Source: Acidimicrobiales bacterium
GTDB lineage: Bacteria; Actinomycetota; Acidimicrobiia; Acidimicrobiales; CAIXPF01
Direction of reading: 5' to 3'
Length of the DNA stretch: 39,502 nt
NCBI GenBank assembly: GCA_020846295.1
Contig: JADLEF010000096.1
Location: 1-39,502, forward strand
The notes beneath the pieces are model-generated. The model did not search any database, was not told where the DNA came from, and saw nothing but the letters and a program-made list of their open reading frames with translations. Positions within the stretch are counted from its first letter, which is position 1; every line of letters starts with the position of its first letter. This document shows positions 17,165-24,862 of this stretch, piece after piece. Made by a program: the position numbers and the translations under genes.

Positions 17165-17509
17165 TCAGAACCGCTCCGCGCCGCGCTCGCGGTGCGGGTC
17201 GGGGAAGTCGCGGTACAGCGCGGCCTGGAAGTTGGTGACCAACGAGTTCACGTCGACGTGGGCGGATTCGATCGGTTCTGCGCGGGCGGACACGACCCGG
17301 AACGCGTCGTCCAGCTGGGCCAGGTCACGGGTTTCGATGAGGATCTTGAACTCGCCGCCGGCGCCGAAGCCGAGCTTGCGCCGCAGCAGCCGCCACGACT
17401 CGATGCGCCCGTCATCGGCGAGCGCGCCGAGGTAGCGATCGAGCGCGGCGACCAGCTCGTGGTCGCGCACGCCGGGCTTGAGGTCGACGGACAGCTCGTA
17501 CACGTCCAC
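17165..17509 (-). CDS. Small conserved protein, DUF6614-like
   Basis: A 114-residue soluble protein (MDVYELSVDLKPGVRDHE at the start, NFQAALYRDFPDP near the end). The alternating beta/alpha pattern and a central FKILIETRDLAQLDDAF suggest a ferredoxin-like dimeric alpha/beta barrel. It resembles what I remember of DUF6614, but that is from memory. Start is GTG 17509, 3 bp after the GMC oxidoreductase stop, so it is the third gene of the EthD-GMC operon. Its fold class is similar to EthD, which hints at a related accessory role. Confidence 0.75.
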   Translation of the reverse strand: MDVYELSVDLKPGVRDHELVAALDRYLGALADDGRIESWRLLRRKLGFGAGGEFKILIETRDLAQLDDAFRVVSARAEPIESAHVDVNSLVTNFQAALYRDFPDPHRERGAERF

Positions 17510-17512
17510 GGC

Positions 17513-18994
17513 TCAGGCGCCCAGGAGGGTGGCGGCGATGCGTTCGCCGATCATCACCGCGGGCAGGTTGGTGTTGGCCCGGGTGATGGTGGGCAGGATC
17601 GACACGTCGGCGACGACGATGCCTTCGAGGCCACGGAGCCGACCGTCGGCGTCGCAGACGGCCAGCGGGTCACCGTCGTGACCCATGCGGCAGGTGCCGA
17701 CCGGGTGGTAGTAGTGCGCCACGTTCGCCCGGATCGCCTCGTCGGTGTCGAACACGTCGAACGGTTCACCGAGGATGGCGCGCAGGGGCGGCTGCTCGAG
17801 GAGCTGCTCGGCGAGCTGCAGGCCGTCGCGCAGGACGGTGAGGTCGTACCCGTCGGGATCGGACAGGTAGGCGTGGTCGATGGTCGGCTGCGCCTCGGGA
17901 TCCGGCGAGGCGATGTCGAGGCGCCCGCGGCTGCGCGGCGTCACGCAGGCCACCTCGACCAGGATGCGACCGTGCAGCAGGCTGGTCTGGTTCGAGGCGC
18001 ACCCCGGGAACACGTGCAGGTCGTAGAGACCGTCGGTCGCCTGGCTCGAGCAGGCCTTGCCGAGCGTCTGCTCCTCGGGCAGGAAGCCGGTGGCGGCCGC
18101 CTCGTCGAGCCAGCCCTGCAGGGTCGAGCTCACCCGCCGGCCGGCGTGGATCATCGGGTGGTCGTGCAGGCCGGCGCCCACGCCGTGCAGCTCATGGGTG
18201 GCGCGCACCCCGGCCGCGGCGAGACGATCGGGCTCGCCGATCCCGGAGCGCTGCAGGATGGCGGGCGTGCCGTAGACGCCGGCGCTGAGCACCAACGTGT
18301 CGGCTTCGATCTCGACGCGCTCGCCGTTGCGGATGCCGTGCACCCGAGCCATGCCGGTCGACGTCGAGCGTGGTTCGATGCGATCGACGATCGTTCGGTC
18401 GAGCACGCGCAGGTGGCCGCCGGCGCGCACCGGATCCAGGTAGGCGAAGGCGGTGTTCCAACGGGTGGTGCCGACGACGTTGACGGTTTCGAGGCCGAAG
18501 GACTCGTTGGCGTCGAGGTCGCACAGGTCACTGGCGATCCTCCAGCCGGCGCTGGCCGCCGCTTCGAGGCAGGCGGCGTGGAACGGCCCGGCCTCGTGGG
18601 GCTCGTAGGCGCGGACCCGCATGCGCTCCAGCACGGTGCGGTAGAGCGGTTCGACGTCGGCGCCTCGCCAACCGTCGAGGCCCCAGGCGTCGTAGTCGCG
18701 GCGATGGCCGACCGCGGCGATGGCGCCGTTGTGGGCCGAGCAGCCTCCGATCACACGGGCGCGTTCGAAGGTCCAGCGACCGGCGGCGTAGTGCCAGTCG
18801 TGGGTGGTGGCGAGCATGCGGGCATCGACGAGCTCGGTGGGCCACCATCCGCCGGCGAGGGGGCCGTAGTCGGGTCCTGCCTCGACGAGCAACACGTCGC
18901 GTCCCGCCTCGGCGAGTCGGCCGGCGACGACGGCGCCGCTCGATCCCCCGCCGACGACCACATGGTCCGCCCGGAGCCGTTCGGTCGTGCTCAC
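17513..18994 (-). CDS. GMC-family FAD-dependent oxidoreductase
   Basis: A 493-residue glucose-methanol-choline oxidoreductase. The N-terminal dinucleotide fold reads DHVVVGGGSSGAVVAGRLAE (about 10-29), ending in the ribose-binding glutamate of LLVEAGPDYG. GGCSAHNGAI is the FAD-anchoring loop. The C-terminal HPVGTCRMG supplies the active-site histidine, and ANTNLPAVMIGERIA the second catalytic polar residue. Such enzymes oxidise alcohols using FAD. Start is GTG 18994, overlapping the EthD stop as GTGA, which implies coupled translation. The substrate is unknown. No dedicated electron acceptor is nearby, so an oxidase or a dehydrogenase reaction is equally possible. Confidence 0.92.
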   Translation of the reverse strand: MSTTERLRADHVVVGGGSSGAVVAGRLAEAGRDVLLVEAGPDYGPLAGGWWPTELVDARMLATTHDWHYAAGRWTFERARVIGGCSAHNGAIAAVGHRRDYDAWGLDGWRGADVEPLYRTVLERMRVRAYEPHEAGPFHAACLEAAASAGWRIASDLCDLDANESFGLETVNVVGTTRWNTAFAYLDPVRAGGHLRVLDRTIVDRIEPRSTSTGMARVHGIRNGERVEIEADTLVLSAGVYGTPAILQRSGIGEPDRLAAAGVRATHELHGVGAGLHDHPMIHAGRRVSSTLQGWLDEAAATGFLPEEQTLGKACSSQATDGLYDLHVFPGCASNQTSLLHGRILVEVACVTPRSRGRLDIASPDPEAQPTIDHAYLSDPDGYDLTVLRDGLQLAEQLLEQPPLRAILGEPFDVFDTDEAIRANVAHYYHPVGTCRMGHDGDPLAVCDADGRLRGLEGIVVADVSILPTITRANTNLPAVMIGERIAATLLGA

Positions 18995-19737
18995 GGGATG
19001 CCGATCATCTCCGTGGTGGAGCGCAGCACCAGCGTGCGGCCGGTCTCGGTGAAGCGCTCCATCCCGTCGGGCTGGATCGTGGCCCGGAACCGTTTGAACG
19101 CCGCCTCGTCGGCGAAGTAGAGCTCGGCCAACCCGGCGAAGGGGGCGCCTTCGGGCTGCAGACTGTGGCTGACGACGTAGCGAAGGCCGCCGACCTGTTC
19201 CATCACGGCGCGCACGTTGGGGACGTGCACGGTGAGCCAGTGCCCGAAGAACTCGTCGTAGTCGATGCCGTCGGCCGCGCCGACGAGGAAGTTGACCTTC
19301 AGGGAGCCGCTGCGGGTGGCCGGGAACGGAGCGTTCAGCGTGTTGGGCTGGATGGCCAGCTCGGGACGGTCCGCGCCGTCGAGCACCACGTACTCGGTCG
19401 TCGCCCACGGCGAGTACGGCTCGGCCTTCTGCTGGAACGTGTCGGCCGGCTCGGTGCCGTGCGGTTGGGCGGGGGCGGGCACGGGCTCGTCGAACCAGAG
19501 CTGGGCCATGCCGTCCCAGGGGTGGTCACCGTCGACGGTGGCGTCGAACAAGGTTGCGATGTACCGCCAGGCGTGGAGACGGTTGCGCTCGGCCTGGGCT
19601 CGCTGCGCGGCGATCACGCCGGGCATGTGGTTGGCGAACCAGTTCGCCACGAGCTCCTCGCGGGTGGCGGTCGGCCGCCGCCGGATGAGGTAGATCATCT
19701 TGGCCCCCGGGGTGGCGGTGGCTGCGCTCGACGTCAT
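18991..19737 (-). CDS. EthD-domain protein (tandem)
   Basis: A 248-residue protein with two EthD-like ferredoxin folds. The first begins MIYLIRRRPTATREELVANW with HMPGV. The second is VNFLVGAADGIDYDEFFGHW with HVPNV. EthD was first seen in the ethyl tert-butyl ether degradation cluster; its biochemical role is unclear, but members accompany oxidoreductases. Start ATG 19737 has a perfect AGGAGG 7 nt upstream (19750-19745). It heads an operon with the GMC oxidoreductase (GTGA overlap) and the small DUF6614-like protein, suggesting one catabolic or detoxifying function. Confidence 0.88.
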   Translation of the reverse strand: MTSSAATATPGAKMIYLIRRRPTATREELVANWFANHMPGVIAAQRAQAERNRLHAWRYIATLFDATVDGDHPWDGMAQLWFDEPVPAPAQPHGTEPADTFQQKAEPYSPWATTEYVVLDGADRPELAIQPNTLNAPFPATRSGSLKVNFLVGAADGIDYDEFFGHWLTVHVPNVRAVMEQVGGLRYVVSHSLQPEGAPFAGLAELYFADEAAFKRFRATIQPDGMERFTETGRTLVLRSTTEMIGIP

Positions 19738-19744
19738 GGCGGGT

Positions 19745-19750
19745 CCTCCT
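19745..19750 (-). promoter_or_regulatory. Strong ribosome binding site for the EthD gene
   Basis: CCTCCT on the plus strand is AGGAGG on the coding strand, 7 nt ahead of ATG 19737. It is one of the few textbook sites in the window and contrasts with the many leaderless-type starts. Confidence 0.8.
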
Positions 19751-19793
19751 GCTTCGACCGGCGTCCCGTTCTAGTCGGTCCGCCGGGTGCTGA

Positions 19794-20702
19794 TCAGGCG
19801 CCGTTGTCGATGGCGGTCGACCCGAGGGTGAGCGACCCGACGCTCTCGCCGATCACGTAGACGAGGGTGACCTTGCCGTCCTCCGCCGTGAACGGGCCGC
19901 TGACGATGGCGGGGGCGGTGGGACAGTCGGCGGCGGTGACGTCGTGCAGGACGATCTGATGGTCGCCTGCAGTGGTGGCGTTGCGGCTGTCGTTGTTCGA
20001 CTGCGAGAAGTCGAGGCACGCACCGTCGAGTTGCACGACCTTGGAGGTGGACTCGAGCGGGGCGGGCAACGAGTTCTGGACGAGCACCCAGCCGGCGTCG
20101 GAGGCGTCAGCGGCGCGCAGCTGGTCCTGGGTCTGGTAGGTGAGCGGGGCCGGGTCAGACCCGACGGCGTGGCCGTCGAACACTGCGACGAAGGCGCGCT
20201 TGCCGTCCTGGCGCAGCCGCGTGGCAACGGACCCGATCGAGTTCGGGTCCGAGCCGGTGCGGTCGGGTTCGGGGGAGCCGGCCTTGGCGAGGTAGAGGAC
20301 CGGGTCGAACGACGGGTCGGGAACGTCGAGGTCGACGAGGTCGCCGTAGGCGACCGGGCCGGCGACCTTGAGCAGCTTGGTCCCGTCGGAGGGGTCGTGC
20401 GCCCAGATGTCGACCGGGGGGCCGGGGGTGGCTTTGTCGGCGGAGTAGAGGTGCAGCAGGGTGACGGCGACGGTGTCCGGCTCGCCGCCGGAGGCACGGG
20501 CGAGGGTGCCGGGGGTGTCGGCTTGTTGCTGTTGTGCGGGGGCGCTGACCGCTGCCTCGTCGAGGTTGACCTCGTCGCCCGCCGTCGCCGAGGTGCCGAC
20601 GTCGACTCCGGCGGCGGACGGCGTGCGTTCATCGCTCCCGCCGCAGGCGGCGAGCAGCAGCAGCACGGCGACGGTGAGTGCGACGGCGGTGCGGACGTGC
20701 AT
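19794..20702 (-). CDS. Secreted lipoprotein, DUF4397-like
   Basis: A 302-residue exported lipoprotein. The signal peptide MHVRTAVALTVAVLLLLAAC ends in the lipobox LAAC (17-20), so Cys20 would be lipidated. After a low-complexity linker rich in Ala/Gln, the mature part contains TVAVTLLHLYSADKATPGPP-VDIWAH (about 80-105), which resembles the start of DUF4397-type beta-sandwich repeats. A second half is Cys-containing (DGACLDF, TAADCPTAP; probably one disulfide). Start ATG 20702 is preferred over ATG 20720 because GGGGAGC precedes it. The role is unknown, perhaps cell-surface or adhesive. It is transcribed away from the winged-helix gene across a 375-bp intergenic region. Confidence 0.85.
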   Translation of the reverse strand: MHVRTAVALTVAVLLLLAACGGSDERTPSAAGVDVGTSATAGDEVNLDEAAVSAPAQQQQADTPGTLARASGGEPDTVAVTLLHLYSADKATPGPPVDIWAHDPSDGTKLLKVAGPVAYGDLVDLDVPDPSFDPVLYLAKAGSPEPDRTGSDPNSIGSVATRLRQDGKRAFVAVFDGHAVGSDPAPLTYQTQDQLRAADASDAGWVLVQNSLPAPLESTSKVVQLDGACLDFSQSNNDSRNATTAGDHQIVLHDVTAADCPTAPAIVSGPFTAEDGKVTLVYVIGESVGSLTLGSTAIDNGA

Positions 20703-20753
20703 GGCGGTGCTCCCCGGCACCCGACAGGGCGCCTCTCGACGGTCGACGCCCCG

Positions 20754-20759
20754 AGCCTA
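20754..20759 (-). promoter_or_regulatory. Candidate -10 of the lipoprotein gene
   Basis: TAGGCT on the minus strand matches TANNNT and lies 51 nt before ATG 20702. A GAAGTT-like -35 stands about 15 bp further upstream. Moderate support only. Confidence 0.35.
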
Positions 20760-20850
20760 TCGATCCCCTCGGCAAACTTCACTCTGCGAGCTCTTCTCAC
20801 CACCTTCCGCACCTTCCCTCCCTCCACCGCCCCTCCACCCCATCCCTGAA

Positions 20851-20900
20851 CCCGTGCACGTCACAGCGAATCGCCAGCGACTCGCTGTGACGTGCACGGG
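20851..20900. repeat. Perfect 19-bp inverted repeat with 12-nt loop (REP-like)
   Basis: Left arm CCCGTGCACGTCACAGCGA (20851-20869) and right arm 20882-20900 are exact reverse complements around a 12-nt loop. Inside, the sequence also contains two adjacent imperfect direct repeats of AGCGA-N-TCGC. There is no T-tract and neither neighbouring gene ends here, so it is not a terminator for them. It resembles a repetitive extragenic palindrome or a large operator. Confidence 0.85.
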
Positions 20901-21077
20901 GTCGGGCGGTCCGAGGGAGGGGGAAGCTCGCTTTTGGCGTGCGAATGAGCGCGGAACGTGATCATTGGGTTCGGTGTCACACCCTGTAGGCACACTGCAG
21001 GGCGAGAGCTCAGGGCCGCTCTCGCCACCCGGCAGCTTCGGCCCTCCGACACCGGCCCATCCTCAGGCGAGCACCAC

Positions 21078-21692
21078 ATGGCCGACGACAACGCCCACCA
21101 CCACGCTGACCACCACGCCGACGACGAGGGATATCGACGCCGCGATCCGATCGTCGGTGAGGGCCGCCTCATCGGCCCCCGCCGCCGAGCCGTCGAGCAG
21201 CGCTGCAACCGCCTCTCCGACCGCATAGCGGAGCTCGACGCCCAGCTGTTGCGGCTCTCCAGACAACGCCGCGACGCCGCCCTCGAGCTCAAGCACCACC
21301 GCCGACGGCTCTGGCCTGCGCTGCACCGCTGCGGCCGCCAGCCCGCACCCGATGGCGGCGTTCAACTGCCGCCCGTCCCCAGCTCCGCCCAGTACCTGTG
21401 GGGTCGGCGCCTGCGCTCCACCTGCCTGGCGCTGCTCACCCGCCTCGGTCCCTGCGCCCTCCCCGACCTGCACGCGGTGTTGCACCGCCTGGGGTTCGCC
21501 GTCGCCGGCCGCTACCCGGCCAAAGCCCTGGCCGACGCGCTCGGTCACGAGACCGACGCCGGTCGGGTCGTGCGCGTCCGCCGCGGTGTCTACGAGACCC
21601 CTGCCGGCACCCCCGCCCCCAACCGGCTGTGGCGAGGCGGCCCGGCCCTGCCGCCCGAGGTCCCGCCCGCTGCCCTCGACGACGCCGCCTAG
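21078..21692 (+). CDS. Winged-helix-like protein with His-rich N-terminus
   Basis: A 204-residue protein I cannot assign to a named family. Residues 7-13 are His-rich (HHHADHH). Residues 38-78 form an amphipathic coiled coil (LSDRIAELDAQLLRLSRQRR). Residues 112-173 (LRSTCLALLTRLGPCALPDL and a following VRVRRGVYE) look like a winged helix-turn-helix ending in the usual beta hairpin. The tail is Pro-rich. ATG 21078 is chosen because it begins the conserved-looking part; a GTG at 20958 would add 40 residues through the promoter-like region. The stop overlaps the stop of the convergent LCP gene by 4 bp. A DNA-binding role is inferred. Confidence 0.65.
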   Translation: MADDNAHHHADHHADDEGYRRRDPIVGEGRLIGPRRRAVEQRCNRLSDRIAELDAQLLRLSRQRRDAALELKHHRRRLWPALHRCGRQPAPDGGVQLPPVPSSAQYLWGRRLRSTCLALLTRLGPCALPDLHAVLHRLGFAVAGRYPAKALADALGHETDAGRVVRVRRGVYETPAGTPAPNRLWRGGPALPPEVPPAALDDAA

Positions 21693-23137
21693 CAGTCCGA
21701 CGCCCCGTCGGAGGGCAGGAAGCCCGCAGAGGCCGTCGCGGCCTCCGCCCACGCGGGCTGCGACGTTCGGCTCTCGCTCCGAGCGCGCAGGGCCGGCCCC
21801 GCCGTGGTGAGCACGACCAGACCATCCGGTATGTCCTCGTCCTCCACCAACAGCACCGGACCGTCCAGCCAGTCCGACAGCAGCTCGGCGCGATACCGGT
21901 CGCCGGCCGAATGGTGGATCTCGTTCTGTCCGGCCGCCGGCGACACCGCCGGCGCGTCGTCGCCCACCGGCACGAACCCTGCCTCGTACAGCGCGGGCCC
22001 GAGCCCCATCGCCCCGAGCCCCTGCAGGCCGACCGGCACTGCAGTCGGCGACCACGGGTTCATGCCCCGGAACAGGTCCAGCACCGGCTGCGCCTCCGCC
22101 TCGCGCAGCCGCAGGATCGACGCGCCCCCCGACGTGACATCCGGTGTCGTGGGCAGCGCGAAGGTGGGCAGCGAAGACGGATCGAGGTCCCGGAAGCGCA
22201 GCGCGAGCGCCAGCATCTCGTCGGCCCCGAAGCCCTCGTCGACGGTGATCGCCCCGATCCCCGCGTCGATCAGCGCGTTGGCGGTCAGCGGGTTCGCCAG
22301 GCCCTTCTCCTTGGCCCGGGCGAACGCACGCCGCAGGAAATCCTGCTGCCGCCGGATGCGGGACAGGTCGGCGGATGGGTCCGCCTCCCACACACCGTCG
22401 ACGAGGCGCTGCAGGTAGCGGGATCGGACGTAGTTCAGCGCCTGCGATCCGTCGAGCAGCACGCACCCCGGCTCGCCGACGTAGAGCCCACTGTTGTCGT
22501 CGCGCACCGGGTAGGCGAACGGGAACGGCACCCCGCCGACGGCGTCGACCAGCGCCTCGAACTGGGCGAAGTCCACCTGCACGAAGTGATCGATGCCGAT
22601 CGAGAAGTTCTCGCCGATCGTCTCGATCAGCAGTGCCGGCCCCCCGAGCGGCATCGCGCTGTTGATCCGGTCATTGCCGCCATCGCCGCCCAGCGGCAGC
22701 CAGAGATCACGGGGAAAGGACAGCAGTGCCGCAAGCCCGGTGTCGGGATCCAGCCGCACGAGCATGATCGTGTCGGATCGCAGACCACCGACATCGCGCC
22801 CGAGCCGGACGCGATCGTTCTCGGCCAGACCATCCGCATCGTCCACCCCGACAACGAGGATGTTGACCGCTGGAGACCCGACCTCGTCCACCACCGCACC
22901 GGAACCGGACCCGGTCGACGCCACGTGCGCCACGGCCGGATCGGCCACCGGGCGCGCGCCCAGCGCGTCCCCGACGGCGATGCGCTGCACCCTTGACGCC
23001 TTGGCCTCGACCACGTGCACCAACCCGGCGGTCAGGAAGCACACCACCGACGCCAGCACCCCCACGACGATGCCCAGCCGCTGCGGCCAGGTGCGCAGCA
23101 GCCGGGCACCGTCGCAGCCCTCGACCTCCTCGCTCAC
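21689..23137 (-). CDS. LytR-CpsA-Psr (LCP) family glycopolymer ligase
   Basis: A 482-residue membrane-anchored protein. After a cytoplasmic N-terminus, one transmembrane helix (about 21-43) leads to an extracellular LCP domain. NILVVGVDD, GLRSDTIMLVRLDPDTG (R120, D122), LLSFPRDLWLPLGG (R143, D144), DRINSAMPLGG and LNYVRSRY are the family motifs that bind the polyprenyl-pyrophosphate chain. LCP enzymes attach teichoic-acid-like or arabinogalactan-like polymers to peptidoglycan. A C-terminal extension of about 120 residues is of unknown function. Start is GTG 23137, overlapping the upstream methyltransferase stop (GTGA). It ends the four-gene operon that begins with a radical SAM protein, linking that operon to surface polymer assembly. 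Confidence 0.92.
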   Translation of the reverse strand: MSEEVEGCDGARLLRTWPQRLGIVVGVLASVVCFLTAGLVHVVEAKASRVQRIAVGDALGARPVADPAVAHVASTGSGSGAVVDEVGSPAVNILVVGVDDADGLAENDRVRLGRDVGGLRSDTIMLVRLDPDTGLAALLSFPRDLWLPLGGDGGNDRINSAMPLGGPALLIETIGENFSIGIDHFVQVDFAQFEALVDAVGGVPFPFAYPVRDDNSGLYVGEPGCVLLDGSQALNYVRSRYLQRLVDGVWEADPSADLSRIRRQQDFLRRAFARAKEKGLANPLTANALIDAGIGAITVDEGFGADEMLALALRFRDLDPSSLPTFALPTTPDVTSGGASILRLREAEAQPVLDLFRGMNPWSPTAVPVGLQGLGAMGLGPALYEAGFVPVGDDAPAVSPAAGQNEIHHSAGDRYRAELLSDWLDGPVLLVEDEDIPDGLVVLTTAGPALRARSESRTSQPAWAEAATASAGFLPSDGASDC

Positions 23138-24078
23138 ACCCGCCCCACCAACAGCTCGAAGCGGCTCGGCTCACGTCGCCGCCGCAGGCGTGCCACCCAC
23201 GGCCTGGCCGCCCACCGCCAGCCGTAGAAGGGGCGGGACCGCTCCCAGCGCAGCCCGAGCAGGTCACCCAGCCGCGCCAGCTCATGGGGCGTCAGAAATT
23301 GCCGCGATGCCACGGTGTCCGATCGCCGGCCGAAGCGCCGCTCGAAGTCCGCGTGTCGCTCGGCCACCATCTGATGACCGGAGCGGTCGTGGTGATAGAT
23401 CGGCGAGTCCAGCACCACGATGCACCCGCCCGAACGCAGCACCCGCCGCGCCTCAGCCAGCGTCACCGCGTAGTCGACGCTGTAGTGCAGGCTGGCGTCG
23501 AACAGCACGATGTCGGCCGTGCCGGATGCAAACGGCAGGTGGTCGAAGTGGGCCTGCACGCAGGGGAACACCCCGTGGTAGTGACGAGCAGCGCCGAGGC
23601 CGTCGAGTGGGTCGAGCGAGACGTCGACGGCGACGACATCGTGGCCGTCGGAGGCCAACCGGTTGGCCAGCCAACCCACCCCTGCACCGACGTCCACGAT
23701 GCGACGGCCCTCCCCCTGCGGCGACAGCACACGGGCGCGGGCGTGCCGCCACGACCGCTCCCGCCTGGACCACTGCCAGCGCAGCGGATCGTCGGCGGGC
23801 ACCGTCGGCAGGTTCCGGTAGTAGGCGGGATCCGCGCTGCCTCGGCCCTCGGCGCGGCGGATGTGCGTGTAGTCGGCCAGGAACCGCTCGGCAGTGGCAC
23901 GGTCGGCCGGCCGAAGCAGCTGCCACGCCCCGTGCGACGCGCCGAAGCACACCCAGTGGTACCGCACGGCACATCCCCGGCACTGCACCGATTCCGCCAC
24001 CGCCGGTACGATGGCGGCGTCCACCCCAAGCGCCGCACCGCATCGGGGGCAGTGCAGCCACCAACCAGCCGAGCTCAC
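23134..24078 (-). CDS. SAM-dependent methyltransferase with N-terminal zinc ribbon
   Basis: A 314-residue protein. Two CxxC pairs, C10/C13 (HCPRCG) and C33/C36 (QCRGC), form an N-terminal zinc ribbon. The class I methyltransferase core has motif I RIVDVGAGVGWLANRL (about 140), the acidic end of strand 2 in DVVAVDVS, and DIVLFDASLHYSVD as motif IV. The type is common in antibiotic and glycopolymer clusters, acting on sugars or lipids; the acceptor is unknown. Start GTG 24078 overlaps the preceding methyltransferase stop (GTGA), and its own stop overlaps the LCP start the same way, so three genes are coupled in a chain. Confidence 0.88.
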   Translation of the reverse strand: MSSAGWWLHCPRCGAALGVDAAIVPAVAESVQCRGCAVRYHWVCFGASHGAWQLLRPADRATAERFLADYTHIRRAEGRGSADPAYYRNLPTVPADDPLRWQWSRRERSWRHARARVLSPQGEGRRIVDVGAGVGWLANRLASDGHDVVAVDVSLDPLDGLGAARHYHGVFPCVQAHFDHLPFASGTADIVLFDASLHYSVDYAVTLAEARRVLRSGGCIVVLDSPIYHHDRSGHQMVAERHADFERRFGRRSDTVASRQFLTPHELARLGDLLGLRWERSRPFYGWRWAARPWVARLRRRREPSRFELLVGRV

Positions 24079-24854
24079 CGGTGCACCAGCTCGATCAGGT
24101 AGTGGTCCGCCGTCCAAACCACCGGCGCGGTGTGCGCCAGGCGGCGCTCCAACCGGTCGAGCCCGGCCACGAGCCTCGGGTGTCGACCGGCGAACGACTC
24201 GGCGAACGGCGGCGGCACCAGCGCAGCCAGCCCATCGACCCGCACCGGGGCCCACCCCGTCGCACGCGCGGCCCGCCGCACCGAACGTACGGTCGGGTAT
24301 TGCAGCGGCAGACCGCGCCAGCGCGGGTTGCGACGCAGGCGCCGCCGGGCCGACGACCAGTCCCCCCGGCCGGCGAACCACACCCACTCCCACGGCACCA
24401 GTGGGCCCATGATGCACAGCCATGCCCGCCCGCCGGGTCGCACCAGCGCCGCCAGGTCGGCGAGCACCGCTGTCACGTCGGCCACACAGTTGAGGCCCCC
24501 GAAGTTCGAGAGCGCAGCGTCGAACGGTCGCTCCGTACCGGAAAGTACGGAGAGGTCCTCGAGCGCCAGCACCGCGGTATCGATGCGCGCCTCGATGGCG
24601 GCCCCGGCCCGCCGCGCCGCCAGCGCGGCGTGAGCGACCATCGCCGGGGACACGTCGGTGGCCAGCACCGAGTGGCCGCGCCGGGCCAACCACACCGCAT
24701 CGACGCCCGTGCCGCAGTTCAGCTCGAGCACCCGCCCGCCGACCGGCAGGCCGTGGGCGAGCCGCTCGTGCACCCGGGCGCGCAGCACACCTCCGAGGAT
24801 CGTCTCGCTGAAGGTGACGTCGTAGTCAGCAGCCAGCGCGTCGAAGGCGGCCAC
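24075..24854 (-). CDS. Class I SAM-dependent methyltransferase
   Basis: A 259-residue methyltransferase. FDALAADYDVTFSE opens the fold, motif I is RVLELNCGTGVDAVWLA (about 39-55), followed by VLATDVSPAMV for adenosine-ribose binding and FDAALSNFGGLNCV as motif IV. A Trp-rich insert (VPWEWVWFAGRGDWSS) lies near the active-site lid. Start is GTG 24854, 8 bp after the radical SAM stop; other starts in that frame would run into the upstream gene. Together with the next methyltransferase it suggests a polymer or lipid that is methylated more than once. Confidence 0.88.
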   Translation of the reverse strand: MAAFDALAADYDVTFSETILGGVLRARVHERLAHGLPVGGRVLELNCGTGVDAVWLARRGHSVLATDVSPAMVAHAALAARRAGAAIEARIDTAVLALEDLSVLSGTERPFDAALSNFGGLNCVADVTAVLADLAALVRPGGRAWLCIMGPLVPWEWVWFAGRGDWSSARRRLRRNPRWRGLPLQYPTVRSVRRAARATGWAPVRVDGLAALVPPPFAESFAGRHPRLVAGLDRLERRLAHTAPVVWTADHYLIELVHR

Positions 24855-24862
24855 GGATCGCC

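Larger units (their letters stand above)
20703..21077. other. 375-bp divergent intergenic region
   Basis: Lies between the lipoprotein (minus) and winged-helix (plus) genes. It contains a candidate minus-strand -10 TAGGCT (20759-20754), a pyrimidine-rich, C-dominated stretch (about 20785-20850), the 50-bp inverted repeat at 20851-20900, and the small palindrome GGTGTCACACC (20973-20983) downstream of TTGGGT (20965-20970), which could be a -35. No coding potential convinces me here. Confidence 0.6.

Noticed and set aside
20958-21077. Longer N-terminus of the winged-helix protein from GTG 20958
   Set aside because: The added 40 residues cover promoter-like sequence and a small palindrome and look non-coding.
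21063-22466. Minus-strand frame overlapping the winged-helix and LCP genes
   Set aside because: Composition is Gly/Arg/Ala-rich without domain logic; the LCP frame carries all family motifs.
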